A stretch of DNA of 64,000 bases from Pseudoalteromonas distincta. GTDB taxonomy: Bacteria > Pseudomonadota > Gammaproteobacteria > Enterobacterales > Alteromonadaceae. The position numbers were made by a program, and so were the translations under genes. The stretch lies in NCBI RefSeq assembly GCF_000814675.1, contig NZ_JWIG01000029.1:186001-250000 (forward strand). Direction: 5' to 3'. Below are positions 46,101-54,102 of the stretch, in pieces (positions within the stretch are counted from its first letter, which is position 1; every line of letters starts with the position of its first letter). The notes under the pieces are model-generated. The model ran no database searches. It had not been told where the DNA came from and was given only the letters and a program-made list of their open reading frames with translations.

Positions 46101-46162
46101 AAGCCTAATGTAAGTGCAACTGAAGCTGCAATAGGTGTAAATTTGATCGTACGCTTTACCAT
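43124..46162 (-). CDS. Giant alanine-rich lipoprotein, unknown
   Basis: A 1012-residue lipoprotein with lipobox LTAC (Cys24). Residues about 48-145 resemble a carboxypeptidase-regulatory-like beta domain (VTGKAVKGSMKNAVVTVM, TDESGRYSIYL). C155-C161 form the motif C-D-A-Y-V-G-C-G, and a degenerate EF-hand-like loop lies at 173-184. Residues about 380-760 are an Ala-rich, low-complexity, coiled-coil-like region with many AADAA and AAxTA stretches. The C-terminal ~230 residues are beta-rich and acidic. The ribosome site AAGGAGA is strong. It starts a three-gene unit and is probably highly expressed on the cell surface. Confidence 0.78.
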   Translation of the reverse strand: MVKRTIKFTPIAASVALTLGLTACGSDNDRNIPVTPVESFTATGDAQFNIEVTGKAVKGSMKNAVVTVMTLDESGQSVPVAFRSAASAEPESFSEEALSQDAADAAVEASKIAANPEVLTDESGRYSIYLDDDFTGPVYITVKTSEEGDDSFLRCDAYVGCGNYDVAPEVDDENDGDTAIEFGEWYKTDLELSVVKFIPVVEADPSGASGSAGDTNVTGSYKANVTFLTSLVASLLLDSGSSVDEGAIATASLNTVVQVMGQDAALLLSAIIGDLSNGGAVDLSDVDGEEELTDGILAIAQFSSSIQGLPSIGDVMSSIKAGIKSGQFKGNADASIAAIATMLQTAITNTANVFVAIATGTEEDIKAALEAAFAAKIPAPTAGEIVAFAANSADVAKKAKAAKDKAVKNGAATDAGLAAAAVKVKKALEVIGCTGAECTVGDDFYTALAAALTVEVTASQTALTALEMDIETAQSSLADVQAMGGDALTADNAAAFVSAVTLLKNEAATADLTVKADSIFVKSQGYVTAAKALVTQSSDYQQILDSATSLQTDAFDAVNDTAAYDAALAALVAEAEAAIETFDIALAAAKLVAEDTADVADEKKSAADTAEAASTSALANAEGAMVDTAANATEALELAMTAVTAASDFAAAVDALEIAIEQALVAANAYLDLEGEGAQAMIDALTAMQTAAEAQGELASDQFVTAYNLQLVAESAVAKLEVLTSVKATSESLSTMTVLTNTGGQAVIDAADVLADVIDELAEMGNSGEGTSTRQPDWSYNYDLDALVLELENETTGEMISASASYQGEQLVVAWGATLMGENDATVSLVTGESRTAALEECELFADGTIIDPTQIDSCLIFTFDSAVDKNTVDDAEIVNTETWNHIEIMDGDSGFTGMLNLTADDATDMGTVTLEGMSGDLDFKVMGMVDSSGDEDESTLEVMVKGDAAMGYTLSLTGMESTGYTGDVKAMYNGDMMSFGTASKVTNGVSITYIDGDVVPYTDVDLIDSSK

Positions 46163-46665
46163 TTATTTCTCCTTGATAGCCTGGAATGAGTATCAGATAT
46201 TAGTTTAGTTGATAGTGCCTTACATAAGCTTTTTATATTCTAAAAAGCCTTAAAAAAGTACACAATCATAACCTTTGTTACCAGAACTTTAAAAATACCA
46301 TTAAGCTATATAGTTATGCTACATATTTATACGTTTTATAGAAGTATTTATCTTTATTCTATGAGCTACTTCTTTATCAGCATCTCTATTATTCAATAAC
46401 CTATAGACACTCATAAAGAACCAGCACATATTGATACAATATATTCATATTATTAAATGAATATTACATACAATTTAGTTTGTTAATTATATTCTTCAAG
46501 TAAATGCGGTGGATGAGAGCTAAAAAAGTCGATAATTCGAAAAATTAATGAAAAAGGATTATTTCTAACGAGTATGAGTAGGTTTTACTTTAGCTAAGCA
46601 AACGTTTATAAAATTTGTTTGCTTAACTAAAATAAATGTTTAGTTGTGCTTAACTTCCCCAGTGA
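46163..46665. other. AT-rich gap between the lipoprotein operon and prpF
   Basis: About 500 bases with no credible gene. The left part should hold the promoter of the minus-strand lipoprotein operon. It contains a GCTTTTTA/TAAAAAGC hairpin near 46229-46249. At 46595-46625 TAAGCAAAC/GTTTGCTTA forms a stem just downstream of prpF on the minus strand. It lacks a T-run. Confidence 0.4.
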
Positions 46666-47832
46666 TTAGTAAGGGACTCTTACAACCCCTTCCATTAATA
46701 CGCGTGCACTTCGGCTCATACTTGCTTTGGTAACTAGCCAGTTGCCAGCATTATTTTTAGCCTCAGCACCTACTTTTAGCGTGCCCGACGGATGACCAAA
46801 GTTAACTTCACTCAATGCGCCGCCACCAGCGGCTATATTTACGAGTGTGCCTTCGATTGCTGCGGCCGTGCCAATAGCAACAGCAGCTGTGCCCATCATG
46901 GCATGGTGCAGTTTACCCATCGACATAGCGCGTACTAACAAGTTGATATTTGCAGCTTCAATGAGCTTTCCGCTAGATGCTTTGTAATCTAAAGGTGATG
47001 CAACAAACGCAACCTTTGGCGTATGTTGACGAGCTTGCGCTTCACTAATGTTAGTAATTAAACCCATTTTAACAGCGCCATAAGCACGAATGGTTTCAAG
47101 CTTTTCAAGCGCTGCAACATCATTATTTATATCGTCTTGCAGCTCTGTGCCGGTATAACCAATATCAGTGGCGTTAATAAATATGGTAGGAATACCTGCA
47201 TTTATCATTGTTGCTTTTAAAGTACCAACATCCGGTACTTCTAAATCATCAACTACATTACCAGTTGGAAATAACGCGCCATCGCCATCAGCGGGGTCAA
47301 TAAATTCAAGTTTTACTTCAGCTGCTGCAAAAGTAACGCCATCGAGCTCAAAGTCGCCGGTTTCTTGTACTTCGCCATTGGTCATAGGGACATGCACTAA
47401 TATGCTTTTTTTAATATTAGCCTGCCACACACGCACAATAGCAACACCGTTATTAGGTACTCTGCTTTTATCGACCAAACCATTACTAATAGCAAAAGCC
47501 CCCACTGCTGACGTTAAGTTGCCGCAGTTACCGCTCCAATCCACAAAAGGTTTATCTATAGCCACTTGACCAAACAAGTAATCAACATCGTGCTCGGCTT
47601 GCTCACTTTTACTTAGGATTACGGTTTTACTGGTGCTTGATGTAGCACCACCCATGCCATCCGTTTGTTTGGCATACGGATCGGGGCTGCCAATAACACG
47701 CAGTAATAAATTATCGCGCGCCTCGCCTGCTACTTGAGCAGGCTTTGGCAAATCAGTTAAATTAAAAAACACACCTTTACTGGTGCCGCCACGCATATAG
47801 GTTGCAGGCACTTTAATTTGCGGTTTAAACAT
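46666..47832 (-). CDS. prpF: 2-methylaconitate isomerase PrpF
   Basis: A 388-residue member of the PrpF family, which isomerises the 2-methylaconitate made by AcnD so that aconitase can use it. Family marks are the start VPATYMRGGTSKGVFF, DGMGGATSSTSKT, and DWSGNCGNLTSAVGAFA with the active-site Cys. I start at the ATG at 47832 (MFKPQIKVPATYMRGG). The open frame upstream overlaps acnD and is not PrpF-like. The gene follows acnD by 11 bases and ends the operon. Confidence 0.93.
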   Translation of the reverse strand: MFKPQIKVPATYMRGGTSKGVFFNLTDLPKPAQVAGEARDNLLLRVIGSPDPYAKQTDGMGGATSSTSKTVILSKSEQAEHDVDYLFGQVAIDKPFVDWSGNCGNLTSAVGAFAISNGLVDKSRVPNNGVAIVRVWQANIKKSILVHVPMTNGEVQETGDFELDGVTFAAAEVKLEFIDPADGDGALFPTGNVVDDLEVPDVGTLKATMINAGIPTIFINATDIGYTGTELQDDINNDVAALEKLETIRAYGAVKMGLITNISEAQARQHTPKVAFVASPLDYKASSGKLIEAANINLLVRAMSMGKLHHAMMGTAAVAIGTAAAIEGTLVNIAAGGGALSEVNFGHPSGTLKVGAEAKNNAGNWLVTKASMSRSARVLMEGVVRVPY

Positions 47833-47843
47833 AGTGTTTGCCC

Positions 47844-50453
47844 TTATGCAGATTGCGTTGCTTCTAAAAAGTCTTGAGCAAAGCGTTGTAACACACCACC
47901 AGCCGCGTAAATAGAAAGCTCTTCTTGAGTATCGATACGGCACTTCATAGGCACAGTAAGCACTTCACCGTCTTTACGGGTAATGCTTAAATTAACTGTG
48001 GCGCCTGGTTTTAAATCACCCGTTACATCGTACGTTTCACTGCCATCCAGCTTTAGAGTTTTACGCGTTGTGCCTGCTTTAAACTCAAGCGGTAAAACCC
48101 CCATACCAATTAAGTTAGTACGGTGAATACGCTCAAAGCCCTCTGCTGCTATTACTTCAACGCCTGCAAGTCTTACGCCTTTTGCAGCCCAATCGCGCGA
48201 CGAACCTTGCCCGTAATCTGCACCGGCTACAATAATAAGCGGTTGTTTACGCTCCATGTAAGCTTCGATTGCATCCCACATACGGGTATTAGTACCTTGT
48301 GGCTCTAATCGTGCGTACGAACCTTGCTTAACTTCGCCGTTTTCGTCAAGTACCATTTCGTTTAGCAGCTTTGGATTGGCAAAGGTTGCACGCTGCGCTG
48401 TTAAATGATCGCCTCGATGCGTTGCGTACGAGTTATAGTCTTCCTCTGGGACGTTCATTTTGGTCAGGTATTCGCCAGCAGCACTACTTGCCATAATTGC
48501 GTTTGATGGCGATAAATGATCCGTTGTAATGTTATCGCCAAGTACTGCAAGCGCGCGCATACCGGTCATAGTGCGCTCACCCGCAAGTGCACCTTCCCAA
48601 TAAGGAGGGCGACGTATGTAGGTGCTTTCTGGGCGCCAGTCGTAAAGTGGGTCGTTATCTTCACCGTAATCTACAGTTAAATTAAACATAGGCTCATATA
48701 CTTTTCTAAATTGCTCAGGCTTAACGCTTTGCTTAATTACTGCGTCAATCTCTTCGTCTGATGGCCATAAATCTTTAAGCGTAATATCGTTGCCTTGTTG
48801 ATCTTGCCCAAGTATTCCTTTTTCAATATCAAAGCGAATAGTACCTGCAATGGCGTACGCAACAACTAAAGGAGGTGACGCTAAAAATGCTTGCTTAGCA
48901 TAAGGGTGAATTCGTCCATCAAAGTTACGATTGCCCGAAAGCACCGCTGTAGTGTATAAATCGCGATCAATTACTTCTTTTTGAATAACAGGGTCAAGCG
49001 CCCCGCTCATACCGTTACACGTTGTACAGGCAAAACCCACAATGCCAAAGCCAAGTTGCTCAAGTTCTGTAAGTAAGTTTGCATCTTCAAGGTATGATTG
49101 CACCGCTTTTGAACCTGGTGCTAATGAGGTTTTAACCCAAGGTTTACGCGTTAAACCCTTAGCATTTGCGTTACGGGCAAGGAGTGCTGCGGCAATTACA
49201 TTGCGTGGATTACTGGTATTGGTACAACTAGTAATAGCCGCAATAATACACGCGCCGTCTGGCATTAAGCCTTCTTCATTTTCCACAATGCCCGAAATAC
49301 CTTCTTTAGCTAAATCGCTTGTCGATACACGGCGGTGCGGATTAGATGGACCTGCAATATTGCGCCCCACGCTTGATAAATCAAACTTAAGTACACGCTC
49401 ATATTTTGCGGTTTTTAAGCTATCGCTCCAAAGGCCTGCTGTTTTTGCGTAGTTTTCTACAAGGGCAATTTGTTCTTCTTCACGCCCTGTTAAACGCAAA
49501 TAATCTATTGTTTTATCATCGATATAAAACATGGCTGCAGTTGCGCCAAATTCAGGTGTCATGTTTGAAATGGTTGCTCTGTCGCCAAGTGTAAGCGCGT
49601 CTGCACCTTCACCGTAAAACTCTAAATAAGTAGATACAACACGTTGCTCACGTAAAAATTCAGTAATAGCCAACACAATATCGGTTGCGGTAATACCGGG
49701 TTGGCGCTTACCTGTTAGCTCCACGCCTACAATATCAGGTAGGCGAATATAAGAAGCACGACCAAGCATCACGCTTTCAGCTTCAAGCCCACCTACGCCC
49801 ACAGCAATAACGCCCAGCGCATCAACATGTGGCGTGTGGCTGTCGGTACCAACTAGTGTATCTGGAAATGCAATGCCATCTCGGTTTTGAATAACCGGCG
49901 ACATTTTTTCAAGATTAATTTGATGCATAATGCCGTTACCCGGTGGAATAACGTCAATATTTTTAAACGCAGTTTTAGTCCAGTTTATAAAGTGAAAACG
50001 GTCATCATTTCGTCTGTCTTCGATGGCGCGGTTTTTTTCAAATGCGTCAGGATCAAAACCGGCATGCTCTACCGCTAGTGAATGATCCACTATTAACTGC
50101 GTGGGTACTACCGGATTCACTTTAGCCGGATCGCCGCCTTTGGCTGCAATTGCATCACGCAAACCTGCTAAATCAACAAGCGCTGTTTGCCCTAAAATAT
50201 CGTGGCACACTACCCGCGCCGGATACCACGGAAAATCTAAATCTTGCTTTCGCTCAATTAGCTGGTTAAGTGCATCGGTTAACATGGCAGGGTCGCATCG
50301 GCGTACTAGGTTTTCGGCAAATACACGCGATGTATAAGGTAGTGTGGCGTATGCACCTCGCTTAATTGCATCTACGGCTTCTTGCGTATCGTAGTAGTCG
50401 ACATTTGAGCCCGGTAAAGGTTTACGGTATTGGGTATTATTAATTATGGTCAT
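47844..50453 (-). CDS. acnD: Fe/S-dependent 2-methylisocitrate dehydratase AcnD
   Basis: An 869-residue aconitase-family enzyme that dehydrates 2-methylcitrate, replacing PrpD. The [4Fe-4S] ligands are Cys in AITSCTNTSNP and the pair in GFACTTCNGMSG. The C-terminal swivel domain carries ADYGQGSSRDWAAKG. The start MTIINNTQYRKPLPGS fits the family. It is separated from prpC by 128 bases that contain an intrinsic terminator. Confidence 0.94.
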   Translation of the reverse strand: MTIINNTQYRKPLPGSNVDYYDTQEAVDAIKRGAYATLPYTSRVFAENLVRRCDPAMLTDALNQLIERKQDLDFPWYPARVVCHDILGQTALVDLAGLRDAIAAKGGDPAKVNPVVPTQLIVDHSLAVEHAGFDPDAFEKNRAIEDRRNDDRFHFINWTKTAFKNIDVIPPGNGIMHQINLEKMSPVIQNRDGIAFPDTLVGTDSHTPHVDALGVIAVGVGGLEAESVMLGRASYIRLPDIVGVELTGKRQPGITATDIVLAITEFLREQRVVSTYLEFYGEGADALTLGDRATISNMTPEFGATAAMFYIDDKTIDYLRLTGREEEQIALVENYAKTAGLWSDSLKTAKYERVLKFDLSSVGRNIAGPSNPHRRVSTSDLAKEGISGIVENEEGLMPDGACIIAAITSCTNTSNPRNVIAAALLARNANAKGLTRKPWVKTSLAPGSKAVQSYLEDANLLTELEQLGFGIVGFACTTCNGMSGALDPVIQKEVIDRDLYTTAVLSGNRNFDGRIHPYAKQAFLASPPLVVAYAIAGTIRFDIEKGILGQDQQGNDITLKDLWPSDEEIDAVIKQSVKPEQFRKVYEPMFNLTVDYGEDNDPLYDWRPESTYIRRPPYWEGALAGERTMTGMRALAVLGDNITTDHLSPSNAIMASSAAGEYLTKMNVPEEDYNSYATHRGDHLTAQRATFANPKLLNEMVLDENGEVKQGSYARLEPQGTNTRMWDAIEAYMERKQPLIIVAGADYGQGSSRDWAAKGVRLAGVEVIAAEGFERIHRTNLIGMGVLPLEFKAGTTRKTLKLDGSETYDVTGDLKPGATVNLSITRKDGEVLTVPMKCRIDTQEELSIYAAGGVLQRFAQDFLEATQSA

Positions 50454-50547
50454 GGTAAGGGTTCGCTAATTTGGTGACGGTGTTTGCTCACAGCTAGCGT
50501 GTTTAATAAAAAGTTTGAGAAAAACTACTCGCTAGTGGCTATGTGCA

Positions 50548-50575
50548 ATAAAAAAGTGAGCACATGCGTGCTCAC
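50548..50575 (-). terminator. Intrinsic terminator between prpC and acnD
   Basis: On the minus strand GTGAGCAC-GCAT-GTGCTCAC is followed directly by TTTTTTATT. It is a near-perfect terminator that lies inside the prp gene cluster. Confidence 0.85.
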
Positions 50576-50581
50576 CCATTT

Positions 50582-51706
50582 TTAACGTGACTCTATTGGT
50601 GTGTAACTGCGTGCATCAGGCCCTGTGTAATCGGCACTTGGGCGAATAATACGGTTGTTAGCGCGCTGCTCTTTTACATGTGCAGTCCAGCCCGTAACAC
50701 GGCTCATTACAAATATTGGCGTAAATAACTTAGTCGGAATATCCATAAAGTGATAAGCAGATGCATGGAAAAAATCGGCATTACAAAACAGCTTTTTCTC
50801 GCGCCACATAATTTCTTCACAACGAACAGACACAGGGTAAAGTACGGTATCGCCTACTTCATTGGCTAGTTTTTCAGACCACTTTTTAATAATTACATTT
50901 CGCGGATCAGATTCGCGATAAATCGCATGACCAAAGCCCATTATTTTGTCTTTACGTTCAAGCATGCCCATAATTTCTTGCTCGGCATGTTCAGCGCTTG
51001 TAAAACCTTGAATCATATCCATTGCCGCTTCGTTAGCACCACCATGTAATGGACCACGTAGCGTACCAATCGCACCAGTTACGCAAGAATGAATATCAGA
51101 AAGCGTTGATGCACACACACGCCCTGTAAAGGTAGAGGCGTTAAACTCGTGCTCTGCGTACAAAATTAGTGATACATTCATCACTTGTGCAAACAATTCA
51201 CTAGGTGCTTTGTCGTGTAATAAATTTAAAAAATGTGCGCCAACTGAGTCGTCATCAGTTTGTGTTTCAATGCGTACGCCATCGTGTGTAAAGCGGTACC
51301 AGTAACAAATAATACTTGGGAACACAGCAACCATACGGTCGATTGCATCATTAGCTTGGCTAAAATCAAGCTCCATTTCAAGGTTACCCAACATTGAGCA
51401 ACCCGTGCGCATTACATCCATTGGGTGTGCGTCTTTAGGAATATTTTCAAGCACGGTTTTAAGCGCATCAGGTAAGCCGCGTAAACTTTTTAGTTTTGCT
51501 TTATATTCTGCCAATTCGCTTGTGGTTGGTAACTCACCACGTGAAAGTAAAAAAGACACTTCTTCAAACTGCGCTTTTTCGGCAAGTTCACTGATATCGT
51601 AACCACAATACGTTAAACCAGAACCACTTTGCCCAACAGTACACAATGCTGTTTGACCAGCCACTTGTCCGCGTAAACCCGCGCCGCCTAATGCTTTATC
51701 TACCAT
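50582..51706 (-). CDS. prpC: 2-methylcitrate synthase
   Basis: A 374-residue citrate synthase family protein that condenses propionyl-CoA with oxaloacetate. It has the catalytic His in GPLHGGANEAAM and the HxxD/R block GFGHAIYRESDPR. The short length and the context place it as PrpC rather than citrate synthase (about 427 residues). The ribosome site AGGAGA precedes the start. The gene is flanked by repeat copy C upstream and a terminator downstream. Confidence 0.93.
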   Translation of the reverse strand: MVDKALGGAGLRGQVAGQTALCTVGQSGSGLTYCGYDISELAEKAQFEEVSFLLSRGELPTTSELAEYKAKLKSLRGLPDALKTVLENIPKDAHPMDVMRTGCSMLGNLEMELDFSQANDAIDRMVAVFPSIICYWYRFTHDGVRIETQTDDDSVGAHFLNLLHDKAPSELFAQVMNVSLILYAEHEFNASTFTGRVCASTLSDIHSCVTGAIGTLRGPLHGGANEAAMDMIQGFTSAEHAEQEIMGMLERKDKIMGFGHAIYRESDPRNVIIKKWSEKLANEVGDTVLYPVSVRCEEIMWREKKLFCNADFFHASAYHFMDIPTKLFTPIFVMSRVTGWTAHVKEQRANNRIIRPSADYTGPDARSYTPIESR

Positions 51707-51741
51707 GATTTTCTCCTATCTTAAATTTGTGTGTGATTGTT

Positions 51742-52005
51742 GGGCGTATTGAACTTTGTAGATTGGAATTTGTTCAATCTAGGGGCGATTAAGTCGCGGC
51801 GCGAGGTTTGTAACCTAGTGGACTAAGTAAAAACCGAGCAACAAAGAGATAATCGTCCCTAGAAAGAACCCGACGGGCAGCGCATGTTTGGTATTTATGC
51901 TGCGTTATCGCCTATTTATGTGGAATAACCACACTGCATAGGCTCTGCCTTGCCTAAACACCAAACATACTGCTGTAAATTCAACCACTAAAGATTAATA
52001 CGCCC
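51742..52005 (-). repeat. Dispersed structured element, copy C (264 bp)
   Basis: Parallel to copy A. Its ends are GGGCGTATTGA and TTAATACGCCC. The stems are ATGTTTGG (51884-51891) with CCAAACAT (51961-51968), and GCCTAT (51910-51915) with ATAGGC (51938-51943). It occupies nearly the whole prpB-prpC gap: six bases from the prpB stop and 35 from the prpC start. Any prpB-prpC message must include it. Confidence 0.85.
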
Positions 52006-52011
52006 AAATTA

Positions 52012-52890
52012 TTATTTGTCAGATTTTGATGAAAAAAGGGTGTCGAGTGTGTTCTCGTACGTGTGGTAATCTAAAAAGTCGTAAAGCTCAGAACGCGTTT
52101 GCATATTTTCAATTTGGCTTTGTTGTGAGCCTTCATTTAAAATTGCTGAATACACGTTTAGCGCTGCTTTGTTCATGGCTCTAAATGCACTGAGTGGGTA
52201 AAGCACCATTTCAACACCTACATTGCTTAACTGCTCTTTTGTGTAAATAGGTGTTTGGCCAAACTCAGTAATGTTTGCCAAAATTGGAACGTTAATCGCT
52301 TTTGCAAACGCTTGGTAATCAGCAAGGTCGTGTACGGCTTCTGCAAAAATAGCGTCAGCACCGGCTTCAACACAGGCAGCTGCACGGTCTATCGCGGCGT
52401 TTAAACCTTCTTTTTGAAATGCATCGGTACGCGCCATAATATAAAAATCGCTATCGGTTTTTGCATCAACAGCCGCTTTAATGCGGTCAACCATTTCACC
52501 TTGGCTTACAATTTCTTTATTAGGACGATGACCACAGCGCTTTTGCGCTACTTGGTCTTCTATATGAAAACCCGCCGCACCCGCTTTAGTCATTTCTTTT
52601 ACTGTGCGTGCAATGTTAAACGCCCCACCCCAACCGGTATCGGCATCAACAAGTAGTGGTAAATCGCTCGCACCCGTAATACGACGAATATCTTCAAGCA
52701 CGTTATCAAGGCTTGTCATACCTAAGTCAGGCATACCAAACGAAGCGTTTGCAACACCGGCACCTGAGAGGTAAATAGCTTGGTGACCCATTTTTTCAGC
52801 CATCATCGCTGTGTAGGCGTTAATAGTACCTACCACTTGTAAAGGGCGGTTATTGGCAATAGCGTGTTTAAATTTTAATCCTGCTGACAT
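52012..52890 (-). CDS. prpB: 2-methylisocitrate lyase
   Basis: A 292-residue member of the isocitrate lyase superfamily that cleaves 2-methylisocitrate to pyruvate and succinate. The metal site is [12 protein letters not shown] and the catalytic Cys motif is KRCGH. Length matches E. coli PrpB (296). It is the first metabolic gene after the regulator gene, with a 260-base gap and a good GGAGA ribosome site. Confidence 0.94.
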   Translation of the reverse strand: MSAGLKFKHAIANNRPLQVVGTINAYTAMMAEKMGHQAIYLSGAGVANASFGMPDLGMTSLDNVLEDIRRITGASDLPLLVDADTGWGGAFNIARTVKEMTKAGAAGFHIEDQVAQKRCGHRPNKEIVSQGEMVDRIKAAVDAKTDSDFYIMARTDAFQKEGLNAAIDRAAACVEAGADAIFAEAVHDLADYQAFAKAINVPILANITEFGQTPIYTKEQLSNVGVEMVLYPLSAFRAMNKAALNVYSAILNEGSQQSQIENMQTRSELYDFLDYHTYENTLDTLFSSKSDK

Positions 52891-53150
52891 TACTTTCTCC
52901 TAACTTTGAACGGTTGCTACGTGGAGTAACTTATAGTTTTAATCTGTAATTGTGACTGTTTAACTGCTCTACTTAGCTTTTAGCAGCTTCTGTTTTTTGC
53001 GACTAATATCAATCTGTATGCGTATGAGGTCTATTTAACGATAAGAAAATCGTTCTGTAACTAGGCAATAATTTTTATGTTTAGTGGTTCTAAATAAAAA
53101 ATTCTTAACGACGTTATAGAGCGATTTAATCCGTTAAATTGTTCGAATAC

Positions 53151-53837
53151 TCATATTGATTGGTATACATCGAATTTGGTTTGAATATTTGCTTGCGATG
53201 CGCTTATGTGGCGCTTCATAAGCATTTCGGCCAGTTCGCCATCGTGGTTTTCAATCGCGTTAATAATAGCTAAATGCTCATCAAACGCTTTTGATACACG
53301 CGGCCCCACCATGCCCATTTGTACACGGTACATGCGTATTAGTTGATAAAGCTCATTACACAGTAAATGAATTAAATGCGCGTTTTTACTGCCTTGAATA
53401 ATACGGTAATGAAAATCTAAATCGCCGGCTTCTTGATAATAAGATTCGCCCTCTTTAACACGCTGTGTTTGTAGGTGCTGATTAAGTAATTGCTTTAAGC
53501 CTTTTACTTCTTCGGGTTCCATATTGTCGGCAGCAAGCCTACATGCCAAGCCTTCAAGCGAACTACGAACTTGGTAAACTTCAATCAAGCGTTCAGCGGT
53601 AAGGGCAACTACTCGGCAACCTACGTTAGCTTTACGCTCAACAAGGTAGCAACTTTCTAGGCGATTTAACGCCTCTCTAAGCGTTGCACGGCTTACACCA
53701 TAACGCTTGGCAAGTTCAGGCTCTGATATTTTACTGCCTTGAACTATGCTGCCTTCAACAATCTCACGGCGCATATCTACAAATACTTGATCTGATGCGG
53801 TAGTTATAGGCGCTTCGTTTAAAAATGTGTGTGTCAT
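53151..53837 (-). CDS. GntR-family (FCD) regulator of propionate genes
   Basis: A 228-residue FadR-subfamily GntR regulator. The winged helix (about 15-80) contains SEPELAKRYGVSRATLREALNRLE. The FCD effector domain (about 90-215) has typical metal-site His residues (LDFHYRIIQGSKN, FDEHLAIINAIENHD). Position and context suggest it controls prpB-prpC-acnD-prpF in place of the sigma-54 PrpR of Enterobacteria. TGTCGACA sites upstream of its own gene suggest autoregulation. The effector is probably a methylcitrate-type acid, by inference. Confidence 0.87.
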   Translation of the reverse strand: MTHTFLNEAPITTASDQVFVDMRREIVEGSIVQGSKISEPELAKRYGVSRATLREALNRLESCYLVERKANVGCRVVALTAERLIEVYQVRSSLEGLACRLAADNMEPEEVKGLKQLLNQHLQTQRVKEGESYYQEAGDLDFHYRIIQGSKNAHLIHLLCNELYQLIRMYRVQMGMVGPRVSKAFDEHLAIINAIENHDGELAEMLMKRHISASQANIQTKFDVYQSI

Positions 53838-53851
53838 AAGTTATTTTTTAG

Positions 53852-53863
53852 ATTGTCGACAAT
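53852..53863. promoter_or_regulatory. Operator-like palindrome 1 (ATTGTCGACAAT)
   Basis: A perfect 12-bp palindrome, 15 bases before the GntR start codon and thus across its leader or ribosome site. It has the shape of FadR/GntR-family operators. Confidence 0.65.
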
Positions 53864-53938
53864 TAATGTGGTTACTATGGGCTTATTAAAAAATCATGTC
53901 AACCCTTATACCTATCAAAATGGCTAAAAAACACACCT

Positions 53939-53948
53939 ATTGTCGACA
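53939..53948. promoter_or_regulatory. Operator-like site 2 (ATTGTCGACA)
   Basis: The second TGTCGACA core, 87 bases from the first, centre to centre. It lies in the 265-base divergent region between gntR and rsmF. Confidence 0.55.
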
Positions 53949-54001
53949 CCATTAACCTAAAGTCGCATAAAAATGGTTTTAGAATGGACTAAAACAGTGA
54001 A

Positions 54002-54010
54002 GTGTCGACA
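54002..54010. promoter_or_regulatory. Operator-like site 3 (GTGTCGACA)
   Basis: The third TGTCGACA core, 62 bases from the second and about 95 before the rsmF start. Its flanks are less symmetrical. Confidence 0.45.
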
Positions 54011-54102
54011 GCGCAATAAATCAGATGTTACGTCTTTAAGCGCTGAAAATGCATTATATAAATGCTATTATCGCGCTTTATTTTTATAGTATGAGCTAAC
54101 GC

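Noticed and set aside
47168..47569. 133-codon frame antisense to prpF
   Set aside because: Low-complexity Ser/Pro/Thr content produced by the opposite-strand codons; no start signals.
49042..49452. 136-codon frame antisense to acnD
   Set aside because: Shadow frame within the clearly coding aconitase domain.
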